A DNA stretch of 64,000 bases from Phycisphaerales bacterium (GTDB lineage: Bacteria; Planctomycetota; Phycisphaerae; Phycisphaerales; UBA5793), in assembly GCA_020852515.1 (NCBI GenBank), contig JADZAS010000015.1, positions 124,001-188,000 of the forward strand, written 5' to 3'. The stretch's first letter is position 1. Every line of letters starts with the position of its first letter. The position numbers and the translations under genes are program-made. The notes below the pieces were generated by a model. The model was given only the letters and a program-made list of their open reading frames with translations, was not told where the DNA came from and did not search any database. Shown piece after piece: positions 35,872 to 44,645 of this stretch.

Positions 35872-36369
35872 ATGGCTGAACTGCAAGCGCCGCCGGACCC
35901 GACTCGCTCTGGCGACGCATCCGACCGCAATGACCGCCTGCTGCTCGAGTACCTCTCGAGCAACGATGCGCCCTGCCCGGTGTGCGGCTACAACGTGCGC
36001 GGCCTGACCCGCCCGGTGTGCCCCGAGTGCCGGCACCGGCTGCGGCTGACGGTTGGCGCCAGCGACGTGAGTCTGAAGTGGTTCCTCGCGGCGATCGTGC
36101 CGGGCGTGTTCTCGGGGATCGCGGCGATGTTCCTGGCCATCCCCATCATTGTCTCGCCGCTGACCGGCAACGGCGGCGCGCCGGGCTTCATCATCGCCAC
36201 GGACACGTTCGGCTTTCTCAGCGGGGGCTTTGCCCTGCTCATGATGGCTCGTCGCAAGCGCATCGTCGCGATGCCGGCCAGGTCGCAGGCGTGGCTGGCG
36301 GCGATCGTTTGGATGATCCACGTGCTGGCGTTCGTCGCCCTGCTGGGCGTGGCGTTCGGGTGGTACTGA
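35872..36369 (+). CDS. Zinc-ribbon membrane protein
   Basis: The 165-residue product has an N-terminal ribbon (CPVCGYNVRGL, CPECRHRL) and then three or four membrane segments (about 68-92, 100-125, 138-162). The ribbon is of the same style as the seven-gene family at 12.5-23.3 kb but the rest is unrelated. Such short ribbon-plus-membrane proteins seem common in this genome. Function unknown. Confidence 0.78.
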   Translation: MAELQAPPDPTRSGDASDRNDRLLLEYLSSNDAPCPVCGYNVRGLTRPVCPECRHRLRLTVGASDVSLKWFLAAIVPGVFSGIAAMFLAIPIIVSPLTGNGGAPGFIIATDTFGFLSGGFALLMMARRKRIVAMPARSQAWLAAIVWMIHVLAFVALLGVAFGWY

Positions 36370-36410
36370 TCGCGGGACAGCGAGGCAGCGCGGCGCGGCT
36401 CGACCCGACT

Positions 36411-36497
36411 TACCGCAGAGATCGCGAAGCACGCGGAGGGATTCAGAGTTGCTTTGATCCAGAATCGCCGCCGCCATTCTCTGCGATCTCTGCGGTA
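36411..36497. repeat. Inverted repeat with perfect 15-base arms
   Basis: TACCGCAGAGATCGC (36411-36425) and its complement GCGATCTCTGCGGTA (36483-36497) flank 57 bases between the convergent zinc-ribbon and arfB-like genes. The CCGCAGAGA core resembles dispersed intergenic repeats seen in many bacterial genomes. It could act as a bidirectional terminator or be a mobile repeat relic. Confidence 0.6.
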
Positions 36498-36520
36498 GAT
36501 GGTCTTCGGCGACGGGCGTA

Positions 36521-36994
36521 CTACTCTTCGCGCGAAGGTCTCTTTCGCCGCTGCTTGATTTCGCCGCGGATCTTCTTTTCGCGCAGGCGCTTCTGCACGG
36601 CGCCGCGGCCGGGCTTGGTCGCCTTGCGCGGCTTGGGCGGCACGCGGGCGGTGATGATCAGTTCGCGAAGCAGATCGAGGCACGCCTGGCGATTTCGTGC
36701 CTGCGAACGGAACCGGCCTGAGGCGAGGATGAGTTCGTCTTCCTTGGTGATGCGGCCGGCGGCGAGGCGGCGGAAGCGATCGAGCGCGGCCTGCGACAGC
36801 CGGCCCGGGCCGCCCAGCGCCGCCACGGGCAGGCGCAGTTCCATGCGAGTGTTGACCTTGTTGACGTTCTGCCCGCCGGGCCCGCTCGACCGGCTCGCGG
36901 CGAAGGCCACCTCCGAGTCATGCACGTGCAGACCCGGGGCGAGTTCGAGCGAGCCGCCCAATGGAGGTGATGGATCAGCGCCGACGCCGGCCAT
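36521..36994 (-). CDS. arfB: ArfB/YaeJ-like peptidyl-tRNA hydrolase (ribosome rescue)
   Basis: ArfB enters stalled ribosomes and releases the nascent chain with a GGQ loop. The 157-residue product has SSGPGGQNVNKVNT with GGQ at 40-42, the flanking PVAALGGPGRLSQ region and LILASGRFRSQARNRQACLD. The lysine/arginine-rich tail (VQKRLREKKIRGEIKQRRKR) is the part that sits in the mRNA channel in known ArfB. GGGAG lies eight bases before the ATG. It is too short for a class I release factor. Confidence 0.9.
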   Translation of the reverse strand: MAGVGADPSPPLGGSLELAPGLHVHDSEVAFAASRSSGPGGQNVNKVNTRMELRLPVAALGGPGRLSQAALDRFRRLAAGRITKEDELILASGRFRSQARNRQACLDLLRELIITARVPPKPRKATKPGRGAVQKRLREKKIRGEIKQRRKRPSREE

Positions 36995-37089
36995 GACGAA
37001 TCTCCCGCGATGTGCCGCGCGCGATGGTCGCGGCGCACGGCAGACTCTACTCTTGTCGAACTCGATGGGCCGGGTGTGTGGAGCAGCGC

Positions 37090-37983
37090 ATGAACAAGGC
37101 AGCACTGTGGATGGGTTGGGCGGCAGCGATGTGCAGCGCCGCACAGGTTCAGATCGCGCAGGCGCAGGACGAGCCGTCCGCCGACGCGTCGCTTGAGACG
37201 CTCGCCGACGAGGCGCGCACGCGCGTTCGCGCCGCGGCCGGGGTGTGGTACGCCGCCCTGAGCGGCGACGTGCGCTTCGGCCCCGAATCGAACTCGGGCA
37301 CGCAGCGCCTCGACACGTTCTTCGGCCTTGAAGACGACGAAGCCGCGTTCGCCGGAGACGTGGAGATCTTCATCGATGAGCGCTGGTTTGTCTGGCTCAA
37401 CGCCTTTGACTTCTCAACCAGCGCCGACCAGACCACGGGCCAGAGCATTCTCATCAACGGCGTGTCCTACGGAGCGGGAACCGAACTCACCAGCGACTTC
37501 GGCCTGACCAGCCTCGCCGCAACTGCCGGCTACGACTTCTTCGGCAACCTCTATCCAATGCGCACGCCGGACAACACCGGCGAGCCGGTGGACATCCGCG
37601 TGCACGCGCTCGCCGGCGTGCGCGGCATCAACGTCGATCACCGCACGGCCATTGGGGGCGGGCCGACGGTCGCCTTCGACGAATGGGGTGCGATCGCCTG
37701 CGCCGGCGGGCGCCTGGCCATAGGCATCGGGCCGGACATCGCGACGCGCGGCCGGTGGGACGTGGGCGTAACGATCACTTACGGCATCGGCGCTTCGGCC
37801 CACGGCGATCTGAGCGCGTTCGACCTGCAGTTCAGCATTCACTACACCGTGCTGAACAACTTCGGCCTGCAACTGGGCTACCGGCACATGGATGTGGATA
37901 TCGAAGCCGACGACGGCAGCCAGCCGTACAGATGGGACGGCCGCATCGCCGGTCTGTTCTTCGGCGGGGAATTGGTGTTCTGA
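37090..37983 (+). CDS. Outer-membrane beta-barrel-like protein
   Basis: The 297-residue product has a signal peptide ending AQVQIAQAQD and alternating beta-strand patterns throughout, for example WDVGVTITYGIGASAHGD and HYTVLNNFGLQLGYRHMDVD. It ends in GLFFGGELVF with a terminal Phe, typical of outer-membrane barrels. No enzymatic motif. ATG 37090 is the first start directly before the signal peptide. Confidence 0.75.
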   Translation: MNKAALWMGWAAAMCSAAQVQIAQAQDEPSADASLETLADEARTRVRAAAGVWYAALSGDVRFGPESNSGTQRLDTFFGLEDDEAAFAGDVEIFIDERWFVWLNAFDFSTSADQTTGQSILINGVSYGAGTELTSDFGLTSLAATAGYDFFGNLYPMRTPDNTGEPVDIRVHALAGVRGINVDHRTAIGGGPTVAFDEWGAIACAGGRLAIGIGPDIATRGRWDVGVTITYGIGASAHGDLSAFDLQFSIHYTVLNNFGLQLGYRHMDVDIEADDGSQPYRWDGRIAGLFFGGELVF

Positions 37984-38038
37984 GGCGCAGCGGCCAAAGC
38001 GCGAGTATGGAAGCGACCCGAGGTCATGCCGTCGTCAG

Positions 38039-38068
38039 TTTGGATCGGTCCTCTGAGCGCGTTAGACT
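38039..38068 (+). promoter_or_regulatory. Candidate promoter TTGGAT-N18-TAGACT
   Basis: TTGGAT (38039-38044) and TAGACT (38063-38068) are separated by 18 bases, and the -10 hexamer ends seven bases before the ATG at 38076. No Shine-Dalgarno sequence is visible. This is the clearest case in the window for a leaderless transcript. Confidence 0.5.
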
Positions 38069-38075
38069 CCCCGAC

Positions 38076-38921
38076 ATGTTTGACGCCTTGAAACAGTGGG
38101 TGGCGGTGATTACGGGCGCGGTCATTGCCTGGCCCGCCGCCACGTGGGTGCTCCACGGCATGCACACGAGCGACGGGTGGATCGGCGCGCCGCTGTCGGT
38201 TGCGAGCCCGCTCGGCGGGGCGCTGCTCTCAGCGGTGCTGGGCATGATCGCCTTTGGCGTGATCTCGCTGGTCGTCGGCCGGGTCACCAACCGCTACACC
38301 GGCATGCTCATGTACGGCCTGTGCTGGGTTATCGTCGCGCGGCGCGGCACGGCGATCGACGACATCCTGCGCCACATGGATGAGTTCGGCGGCGGCTTCG
38401 GCTCCATGTATTTCAAGTTCGCGATCGAAACGTGCTTCTGGGCCGCCCCCGTTGCGGTGCTCATGGCCCTGCACGTGAAGGTGAGCCCGAACCAGTATCC
38501 AAATCAGGAGAACCGTTTCAGCCCGACGAGCATCAAGGCGCTGGCGGTCAACATCGTGCTCGGCCTGGCGCTGGCGTGGGTGTTTCTGCGCACCGAGGCC
38601 AAGGGCCAGACCGTGTTCGGCTTCGCGGCGGGCAGCGCGCTGGCGACGATGGTGACGCGGCTCATCTGGCCGCGCTGCAACGCCTCGATTCTCTTCGTCG
38701 TGCCGGCGGTGGTCGGCGCGGCGTCGGCGCTGCTGACGATGATGATCAGCGCCGACGACGCCGTGGCCCGGCTGGCAGTGGGCAACTTCCTGGCGCTGGG
38801 CCGGCTCATGCCGCTCGACGCCATCGGCGCGGGTACGTTCGGCACCGCGCTGGGCATCGGCCTGGCGCGAAGTTTCGGAGCCGAGCATCATCCGGCGACC
38901 GAGCCCGCGCCGCGGGGCTGA
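38076..38921 (+). CDS. Polytopic membrane protein of unknown function
   Basis: The 281-residue product has about seven membrane segments (for example 8-28, 46-68, 72-90, 113-132, 152-172, 180-200, 208-228). Short charged loops include LRHMDEFGGGFGSMYFKF and PNQYPNQENRFSPTSIK. No transporter signature is recognised. It begins right after a promoter-like element. Confidence 0.75.
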   Translation: MFDALKQWVAVITGAVIAWPAATWVLHGMHTSDGWIGAPLSVASPLGGALLSAVLGMIAFGVISLVVGRVTNRYTGMLMYGLCWVIVARRGTAIDDILRHMDEFGGGFGSMYFKFAIETCFWAAPVAVLMALHVKVSPNQYPNQENRFSPTSIKALAVNIVLGLALAWVFLRTEAKGQTVFGFAAGSALATMVTRLIWPRCNASILFVVPAVVGAASALLTMMISADDAVARLAVGNFLALGRLMPLDAIGAGTFGTALGIGLARSFGAEHHPATEPAPRG

Positions 38922-39095
38922 CGGCCGCGTCGAATGGCGGCTGATTTTCACGGGGAAGGGCCTGAAAGCGGCCGCCCGAGCGCGGCCCAAGCGGCATTGC
39001 ATGGATGGTTTTGCCGCTTTCGACTAACATCCACTGAATCCGCGCGGTGGGACCGAGTGACTCGGGGCGGTGCGCGGCCACATCAGGAGCCGTAC

Positions 39096-39926
39096 ATGAA
39101 CGCACCAACGACTCGCGGCAGCGCCGCCGCGGCGACCCTCGACAAGCCCATGGTCGATGTCCAGAGCCTCGCCGATTCGCGCCGCCTGGCCATCGACAAG
39201 GTGGGCGTCAAGAACGTCGTCTATCCCATCACCCTGCGCATGCCCTGCGGCAAGTCGCAGACCACCGTCGCCACCATCGACATGTACGTCTCGCTGCCCC
39301 ACGATCGCAAGGGCACGCACATGAGCCGCTTTCTCGAGTCGCTCAACGAACATCGCGACTGCATCCGCCCCGAGCAGATCATCTCGATGTGCCAGGACCT
39401 GCGGCAGCGGCTGGATGCCAAGGACGCGCACATTCGCGTCGAGTTCACCTACTTCATCGAAAAGCTCGCCCCGGTCTCGAAGCAGCCGGGGCTGATGGAC
39501 TACCGCGTGACGTTCGAATGCGCCAGCAACGGGTCCGACGACTTCGTCATGAAGGTGGCGGCGCCGGCGGCGAGCCTGTGCCCGTGCAGCAAGGAAATCA
39601 GCCGCTACGGAGCGCACAACCAGCGCTGCGAGATCACCGCCGAGGTGCGCTTCGAGGGCGAGGTGTGGATCGAGGACGTCGTGAGTATTCTCGAGAAATC
39701 TGCCAGCGCGGAGGTCTACTCCGTGCTCAAGCGGCCCGATGAGAAGTTCGTCACCGAGGCGGCGTACGACTCACCCAAGTTCGTCGAAGACATCGTGCGC
39801 GACGCGGCGACGGCGTTGAACGCCGACAATCGCATCATCTGGTATCGTGTGCGCAGTGAGAACTTCGAGTCGATCCACAACCACAACGCCTACGCCGAAC
39901 TCACGCGCGACAAGCGAGCGTCCTGA
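39096..39926 (+). CDS. folE2: GTP cyclohydrolase FolE2 (type IB)
   Basis: FolE2 converts GTP to 7,8-dihydroneopterin triphosphate, the first step of folate and queuosine/tetrahydropterin synthesis. The 276-residue product matches this family rather than FolE: DMYVSLPHDRKGTHMSRFLE, LCPCSKEISRYGAHNQRC with the conserved cysteines, and the late FESIHNHNAYA. AGGAG precedes the ATG. FolE2 can work with metals other than zinc, useful under zinc limitation. The next gene begins seven bases after the stop. Confidence 0.93.
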   Translation: MNAPTTRGSAAAATLDKPMVDVQSLADSRRLAIDKVGVKNVVYPITLRMPCGKSQTTVATIDMYVSLPHDRKGTHMSRFLESLNEHRDCIRPEQIISMCQDLRQRLDAKDAHIRVEFTYFIEKLAPVSKQPGLMDYRVTFECASNGSDDFVMKVAAPAASLCPCSKEISRYGAHNQRCEITAEVRFEGEVWIEDVVSILEKSASAEVYSVLKRPDEKFVTEAAYDSPKFVEDIVRDAATALNADNRIIWYRVRSENFESIHNHNAYAELTRDKRAS

Positions 39927-39932
39927 CGTGCG

Positions 39933-41132
39933 ATGCCCGCCGTCGAACCGATTCTCGCCATCCTGATTCCCGCCGCAGCTGCCGTGCTGCTGACGCTGCT
40001 GCTGCGCGCTGCAGGTCTGGCGCGGGCGGCGATCGTCGGTGGGCTTGTCGCCGGCGTGCTCGTCGGCGCGACGGTGCTCGGCCGCGCGGCGCCCGATGTT
40101 CATGAACGCTGGTTCGTCGGCGGCGCGGCCGAGCGCCAGGCGCTGGAGAAGTTGCGCAGCCGCCAGGGCGCGGACGTCGAAGCGCTTCAGGCCACGGACG
40201 TTTCCGAAATCGCCATCGACGAACTGCTTGCACAGCACCGCACCGAGCGCAAGGAGGCGGCAGCCGCGCACGAAGCGGCCATGCGGCAGCACCAGCGGTG
40301 GCGCATGCAGACGCTGGCCATTGCAGCGCTGACGCTGCTGGTGGCCTGCTCGCCGCGCTCGCGCCGGCCGGCCTCGTGGTCGGAGAGCCTCTTTGCCGCG
40401 CTGTGGATGATCACGATCACCTGCGGCATCATCGGCCTGGCGGTGGTGTTCGCATTCGAGGGCACTCGCTCGCAGGCGATCGCACTGGGGCTGACATTTT
40501 CGGTGGTAGGAGCGGCCGCGACTCTCCCGCTGCCGCGCGAGGATGGATCGACAGCCATCGCCGTGCTGGCGCCGGTCGGAGCGCGCAACCGCCTGGTCAA
40601 CATCGCCTTCGTCGTGTGGTTTATCTGCTTTGTCGCGGCGGTGACGGCGGTGCTCGCCGACGCTCCGTCGAGCGCCCTGGCGCCGGGCGAAGCGCAAATC
40701 GCGCTGCTGGTCGGCGCGGCGCTGGGCGTGGCGATGAAACTTCTGCCGTCGCGGGCGCGGCGGGCGCTGCTTGGCCTGGCGCTTCCCGCGATACTGGCGG
40801 CGCTGCTGGTCGTGAACGTCGACCTGCTCGCCTTCTCCATGATCGGCCCGCTCGTGCTCGGCGTCCTCGTCGGCGGCGATGCGCGATGGTTTGGCCTGGC
40901 CAGCGCGCTGCGCTGGCTCGGCTGGCCGTGGCGCAGCGCGTGGGTCGGCACGATGCCGCTCATCGACGCGGCGGCGGCGCAGGCCGCCCTTGCCGGGGTC
41001 TTCTTCGTCTCGGGCTGGCTCAACGAGCCGCTGCTGGCCAGCGCCATCGTTGCCGCCCTCGCGTGCGATCTCGCGCACCCGCTTCGGCCGCGGCTGCTGA
41101 CTATGCTCAACGGGCAGTCAGAAAAGCAGTAG
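39933..41132 (+). CDS. Polytopic membrane protein of unknown function
   Basis: The 399-residue product has one membrane hairpin at the N-terminus, a soluble Ala/Glu-rich helix (about 65-125, including HRTERKEAAAAHEAAMRQHQ) and then eight or so membrane segments. The layout faintly recalls cation/proton antiporters, but I see no decisive motif. It directly follows folE2 (six bases) and probably shares its transcript. Confidence 0.72.
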   Translation: MPAVEPILAILIPAAAAVLLTLLLRAAGLARAAIVGGLVAGVLVGATVLGRAAPDVHERWFVGGAAERQALEKLRSRQGADVEALQATDVSEIAIDELLAQHRTERKEAAAAHEAAMRQHQRWRMQTLAIAALTLLVACSPRSRRPASWSESLFAALWMITITCGIIGLAVVFAFEGTRSQAIALGLTFSVVGAAATLPLPREDGSTAIAVLAPVGARNRLVNIAFVVWFICFVAAVTAVLADAPSSALAPGEAQIALLVGAALGVAMKLLPSRARRALLGLALPAILAALLVVNVDLLAFSMIGPLVLGVLVGGDARWFGLASALRWLGWPWRSAWVGTMPLIDAAAAQAALAGVFFVSGWLNEPLLASAIVAALACDLAHPLRPRLLTMLNGQSEKQ

Positions 41133-41163
41133 CGCTGCACGCGGTGGACACTGAGGTGGAAAG

Positions 41164-42315
41164 ATGAACAGGGCCATCATTCTCGGCGGCGGCATGGTGG
41201 GCAGCGTCATGGCCATCGACCTCGCTGCCGACAGCCGCTTTGACGTCACCGTCGCCGACCAGCGCGAGCCGGCGCTGCAGCGCCTCGCCCGGCGCGTGCC
41301 CGACGTCCGCACGCTGCAGGCGGATCTCTCCAGCGCCGCGGCCGTGCGCGAACTGGTGGGCGGCTACGACATCGTGCTGGGCGCGCTGTCGAGCGCCATC
41401 GGATTTCAGACCCTGCGCGCCGTCATCGAAGCCGGCAGGAACTACTGCGACATCTCGTTCATGCCCGAGGATGCGATCGAACTCGATCAACTCGCGAGGG
41501 AGCGAGGCGTGACGGCGGTGGTGGACAACGGCGTGGCGCCGGGCATGTCCAATATGTTCGTCGGCTGGGCCCAGTCCCAACTCGACGACATCGAGTCGGT
41601 GAAGATCTACGTCGGCGGCCTGCCGCGCGAGCGGCGCTGGCCCTTCGAATACAAGGCCGGTTTCTCGCCTGCCGACGTGATCGAAGAATACACCCGGCCC
41701 AGCCGCATCGTCGAGAACGGGCAGGTGGTTGTGCGTGACGCACTCAGCGAGCCGGAGCTGCTCGACTTCGACGGCATCGGCACACTCGAAGCATTCAACA
41801 CCGACGGCTTGCGCAGCCTGGCCCATACCATCGGCGCGCCGAACATGGTCGAGAAGACGCTGCGCTACCCGGGCCACATTGAGCTCATGCGCGTGCTGCG
41901 CCACCTCGGGCTCTTCAGCCACGAGCCGATTGAAGTCGGCGCCCAGCGCACCAGGATCAAGCCGATTGACGTGACAACCGCCCTGCTCTTTCCCAAGTGG
42001 ACCTATGAGCCGGGCGAGGAGGACCTGACCGTCATGCGCGTGATCGTCGAGGGCTTGCGCGGCACACGGCGCGTGCGGCACACGCTGGATCTGTTCGATG
42101 TGTTCGACCGCACCAGCGGGTGCACGTCGATGTCGCGCACCACCGCGCTGCCCAATACGATCATCGCGAGGCGGGTGGCGGAGGGCGCGTTCAAGAGGCC
42201 GGGGGTCAATCCGCCGGAGTTCCTCGGGCGCGAACCGGGGCTCTTCGAGTTCGTCATTGAGCAGTTGCGCCAGCGCGGCGTGACGTATCACCTCGACTCG
42301 GTTGAGGTCGGCTGA
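41164..42315 (+). CDS. Saccharopine dehydrogenase family protein
   Basis: The 383-residue product begins with a Rossmann motif AIILGGGMVGSVMAIDLA and continues ALSSAIGFQTLRAVIEAG, CDISF, VVDNGVAPGMSNM and the later KTLRYPGHIELMRVLRHLGL, all typical of saccharopine dehydrogenase/carboxynorspermidine synthase-type enzymes. Substrate is uncertain: lysine metabolism and polyamine synthesis are both possible. Its TGA overlaps the ATG of the DUF58 gene by one base. Confidence 0.85.
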   Translation: MNRAIILGGGMVGSVMAIDLAADSRFDVTVADQREPALQRLARRVPDVRTLQADLSSAAAVRELVGGYDIVLGALSSAIGFQTLRAVIEAGRNYCDISFMPEDAIELDQLARERGVTAVVDNGVAPGMSNMFVGWAQSQLDDIESVKIYVGGLPRERRWPFEYKAGFSPADVIEEYTRPSRIVENGQVVVRDALSEPELLDFDGIGTLEAFNTDGLRSLAHTIGAPNMVEKTLRYPGHIELMRVLRHLGLFSHEPIEVGAQRTRIKPIDVTTALLFPKWTYEPGEEDLTVMRVIVEGLRGTRRVRHTLDLFDVFDRTSGCTSMSRTTALPNTIIARRVAEGAFKRPGVNPPEFLGREPGLFEFVIEQLRQRGVTYHLDSVEVG

Positions 42316-43244
42316 TGGCAGCGCTGGCCCAGAAGCGCGAACAGCCGCGACGCGATGACGTGCGGCACTTTCTCGAGACGATCGATCGTCTCGGAGATCT
42401 GCACGTGATCGCTCGCACTCTCGTCGATGGGCTGCGCCAGGGTCGCCACGCCACGCCGCAGCGCGGCGGCTCGACGGAGTTCTTCGACTATCGCATGTAC
42501 GTACCGGGCGACGACGCGCGCCGCGTGGACTGGAAGCTCTACGGGCGAACCGACCGGCTCTACGTGCGGCGGCACCGGCGCTTCGCCGACCTGACGGTGC
42601 AACTCATCGTGGATTGTTCGGCGTCGATGGGTTTCGTCGGCGCCGCCTCGCCGCTGAGCAAATACCGATACGCGGCGATGCTGGCGGCGGCGCTGGCGAT
42701 GGTGACCGTGCGCCAGGGCGACCGCGCTGCGCTGGCGCTCGCGGGCGAATCCATCGTCAGTGCGATGCCCGCGGGCGGCACCATGGAGCACCTGCATCGA
42801 ATCATTCACGAGCTGGAGGGCACGGCGCCGGCCGGCCTGACCCGTCTGCCCGACTGCCTGCTGGCGGCGCAGCGGCTGCTGCCGCAGCGCCGCGTAGTGG
42901 TGATCCTGAGTGACTTTCTTGTCGAGCGCGACGAATTGCGACCAAGCCTGCACCCGATGGCGCACGCCGGCTGCGACGTCGTCGCCTTGCAGGTGCTCAC
43001 GGCAGAGGAGATGGACCTGCGCGGCCTGGGGGGCGGGCGATTCGTCGATGACGAGACCGGTCTGGCCGTGCGCTCGCACGCGCCCAGCGTGCTGCGCGAC
43101 TACCAGCGCCTCGTGCGCGAGCATACTAATTCGCTGCGGCGCGACTTTCACGCGCGGGGCATGGGCTTCCACCAGGCGCGGACCACTGATGACCCGGTGG
43201 ACACCCTGCGGTGCATGCTGCGGCTGGGCGGTCTGAGAATGTAA
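42315..43244 (+). CDS. DUF58 domain protein
   Basis: The 309-residue product has the DUF58 core FFDYRMYVPGDDARRVDWKLYGRTDRLYVRRHRRF and a vWA-like metal-binding DCSASMG. In many bacteria DUF58 proteins are encoded with MoxR ATPases and vWA membrane proteins, but none is adjacent here. The neighbour rarA is also an AAA+ ATPase, yet of a different clade. Probably cytoplasmic; no membrane segment is visible. Confidence 0.88.
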   Translation: MAALAQKREQPRRDDVRHFLETIDRLGDLHVIARTLVDGLRQGRHATPQRGGSTEFFDYRMYVPGDDARRVDWKLYGRTDRLYVRRHRRFADLTVQLIVDCSASMGFVGAASPLSKYRYAAMLAAALAMVTVRQGDRAALALAGESIVSAMPAGGTMEHLHRIIHELEGTAPAGLTRLPDCLLAAQRLLPQRRVVVILSDFLVERDELRPSLHPMAHAGCDVVALQVLTAEEMDLRGLGGGRFVDDETGLAVRSHAPSVLRDYQRLVREHTNSLRRDFHARGMGFHQARTTDDPVDTLRCMLRLGGLRM

Positions 43245-43278
43245 TGACGCGGCAGGCTCTTTCGCATCCGCCTGCTCG

Positions 43279-43284
43279 TACAAT
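43279..43284 (+). promoter_or_regulatory. -10-like TACAAT just before rarA
   Basis: TACAAT ends five bases before the rarA ATG at 43290, with no Shine-Dalgarno sequence between. It fits a leaderless start; the -35 region is unclear. Confidence 0.35.
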
Positions 43285-43289
43285 CGTGC

Positions 43290-44645
43290 ATGGCGGATCT
43301 CTGGGAGTCGCGGCGGCGGGAGGCGCATCGGAAGGTCGAGCCGCTGGCGGTCCGCATGCGGCCGCGCACGCTCGATGAATTCGTCGGTCAGCAGCACTTT
43401 CTGGGTCCGGGCAAACTGCTGCGGCGCATGCTCGATGCCGACCGGCTCACGTCGCTGATTCTGCACGGCCCGCCGGGCACGGGCAAGACGACGCTGGCCG
43501 AGGTTCTGGCGAAGACGACGCGCAGCCGCTTCGAACGGGCCAACGCCGCGATGGTGGGCGTGAAGGAAGTGCGGCGCGTCATCGATGAGGCGGCGCGCGC
43601 CATCGAACTCAACGGCCAGCGCACGGTCTTCTTTCTCGATGAGATCCACCGCTTCAACCGCGCCCAGCAGGATGTGCTGCTCAATGACGTCGAGCGCGGC
43701 ATCATCATCCTCATCGGCGCCACCACCGAGAATCCCTACTTCGCGGTCAACTCGGCGCTCGTCAGCCGCAGTACGGTCTTCCGCTTCGAACCGCTCACGA
43801 TCGAAGACGTCGAGTCGGTGGTCCGGCGCGCCATCCAAGACCGCGAGCGCGGCTACGGGGTGCTCGATCTGCAGGTGAGCGACGAGGCAATCCACCACTG
43901 GGCCCTGATGTCCGACGGCGATGCGCGGCGGGCGCTGGGGGCACTCGAAGTGGCGGTGCTGTCCACGGCGAGTGAGGAGAATCGCGAAGCCGCCAGCGGA
44001 TCACTGGTGATCGACCTGCGCGTCGCCGAGGAGTCGATCCAGCGCAAGGCGATCGTCTACGACGCGACGGGCGATGAGCACTACGACATCATCAGCGCGT
44101 TCATCAAGTCGATGCGCGGCAGCGATCCCGATGCGGCGGTGTACTGGCTGGCGCGGATGGTGGTCGCAGGCGAAGATCCGCTGTTCATCGCCCGGCGCAT
44201 CGCGATCCTGGCGAGCGAAGACATCGGCAATGCCGATCCGCGGGCCCTGCAGGTCGCGGCGGCGGCGTACGACATTGTCGAGCGCATCGGCTGGCCCGAG
44301 GCGCAGCTCACGCTGTCGCAGGCGGCCATCTACATGGCCGTGGCGCCCAAGAGCAACGCTTCGGCCATGGCGATCTGGAGCGCCTGCAGCGATGTGAAGA
44401 AGGGCCGCACGATCGAAGTGCCGCTGCACCTGCGCGACACGCACTACAAGGGCAGCGCCAAACTCGGGCACGGCGAGGGCTACGAATACGCGCACGACCA
44501 CGAAGGGGGCATCGTCGCGGGCCAGCACCTGGGTGTAGATAAGGTCTATTACGAGCCGACCATGAGCGGCTTTGAGGCACGCCTGAGCGAACGCCTCGCA
44601 GAGATCCGTCGGGCCCATCGCCGGCAACCGGGCGCCGGGGACTGA
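43290..44645 (+). CDS. rarA: Replication-associated recombination protein RarA (MgsA)
   Basis: RarA is a cytoplasmic AAA+ ATPase acting at stalled replication forks. The 451-residue product shows PLAVRMRPRTLDEFVGQQHF, Walker A GPPGTGKTTLAEVLA, Walker B VFFLDEIHRFNRAQQD, sensor GATTENPYFAVNSAL, arginine finger SRS, and the C-terminal SDPDAAVYWLARMVVAGEDP and HYKGSAKLGHGEGYEYAHD. Its TGA directly abuts the stop of the convergent GGDEF gene. Confidence 0.95.
   Translation: MADLWESRRREAHRKVEPLAVRMRPRTLDEFVGQQHFLGPGKLLRRMLDADRLTSLILHGPPGTGKTTLAEVLAKTTRSRFERANAAMVGVKEVRRVIDEAARAIELNGQRTVFFLDEIHRFNRAQQDVLLNDVERGIIILIGATTENPYFAVNSALVSRSTVFRFEPLTIEDVESVVRRAIQDRERGYGVLDLQVSDEAIHHWALMSDGDARRALGALEVAVLSTASEENREAASGSLVIDLRVAEESIQRKAIVYDATGDEHYDIISAFIKSMRGSDPDAAVYWLARMVVAGEDPLFIARRIAILASEDIGNADPRALQVAAAAYDIVERIGWPEAQLTLSQAAIYMAVAPKSNASAMAIWSACSDVKKGRTIEVPLHLRDTHYKGSAKLGHGEGYEYAHDHEGGIVAGQHLGVDKVYYEPTMSGFEARLSERLAEIRRAHRRQPGAGD

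Noticed and set aside
36521-36994. Peptide chain release factor 1 or 2
   Set aside because: The GGQ domain is present but the protein is 157 residues with a basic tail and lacks the codon-recognition domains.
42288-43898. A 536-codon minus-strand frame opposite the DUF58 and rarA genes
   Set aside because: DUF58 and RarA motifs are clear on the plus strand; the antisense frame crosses both genes without a domain.
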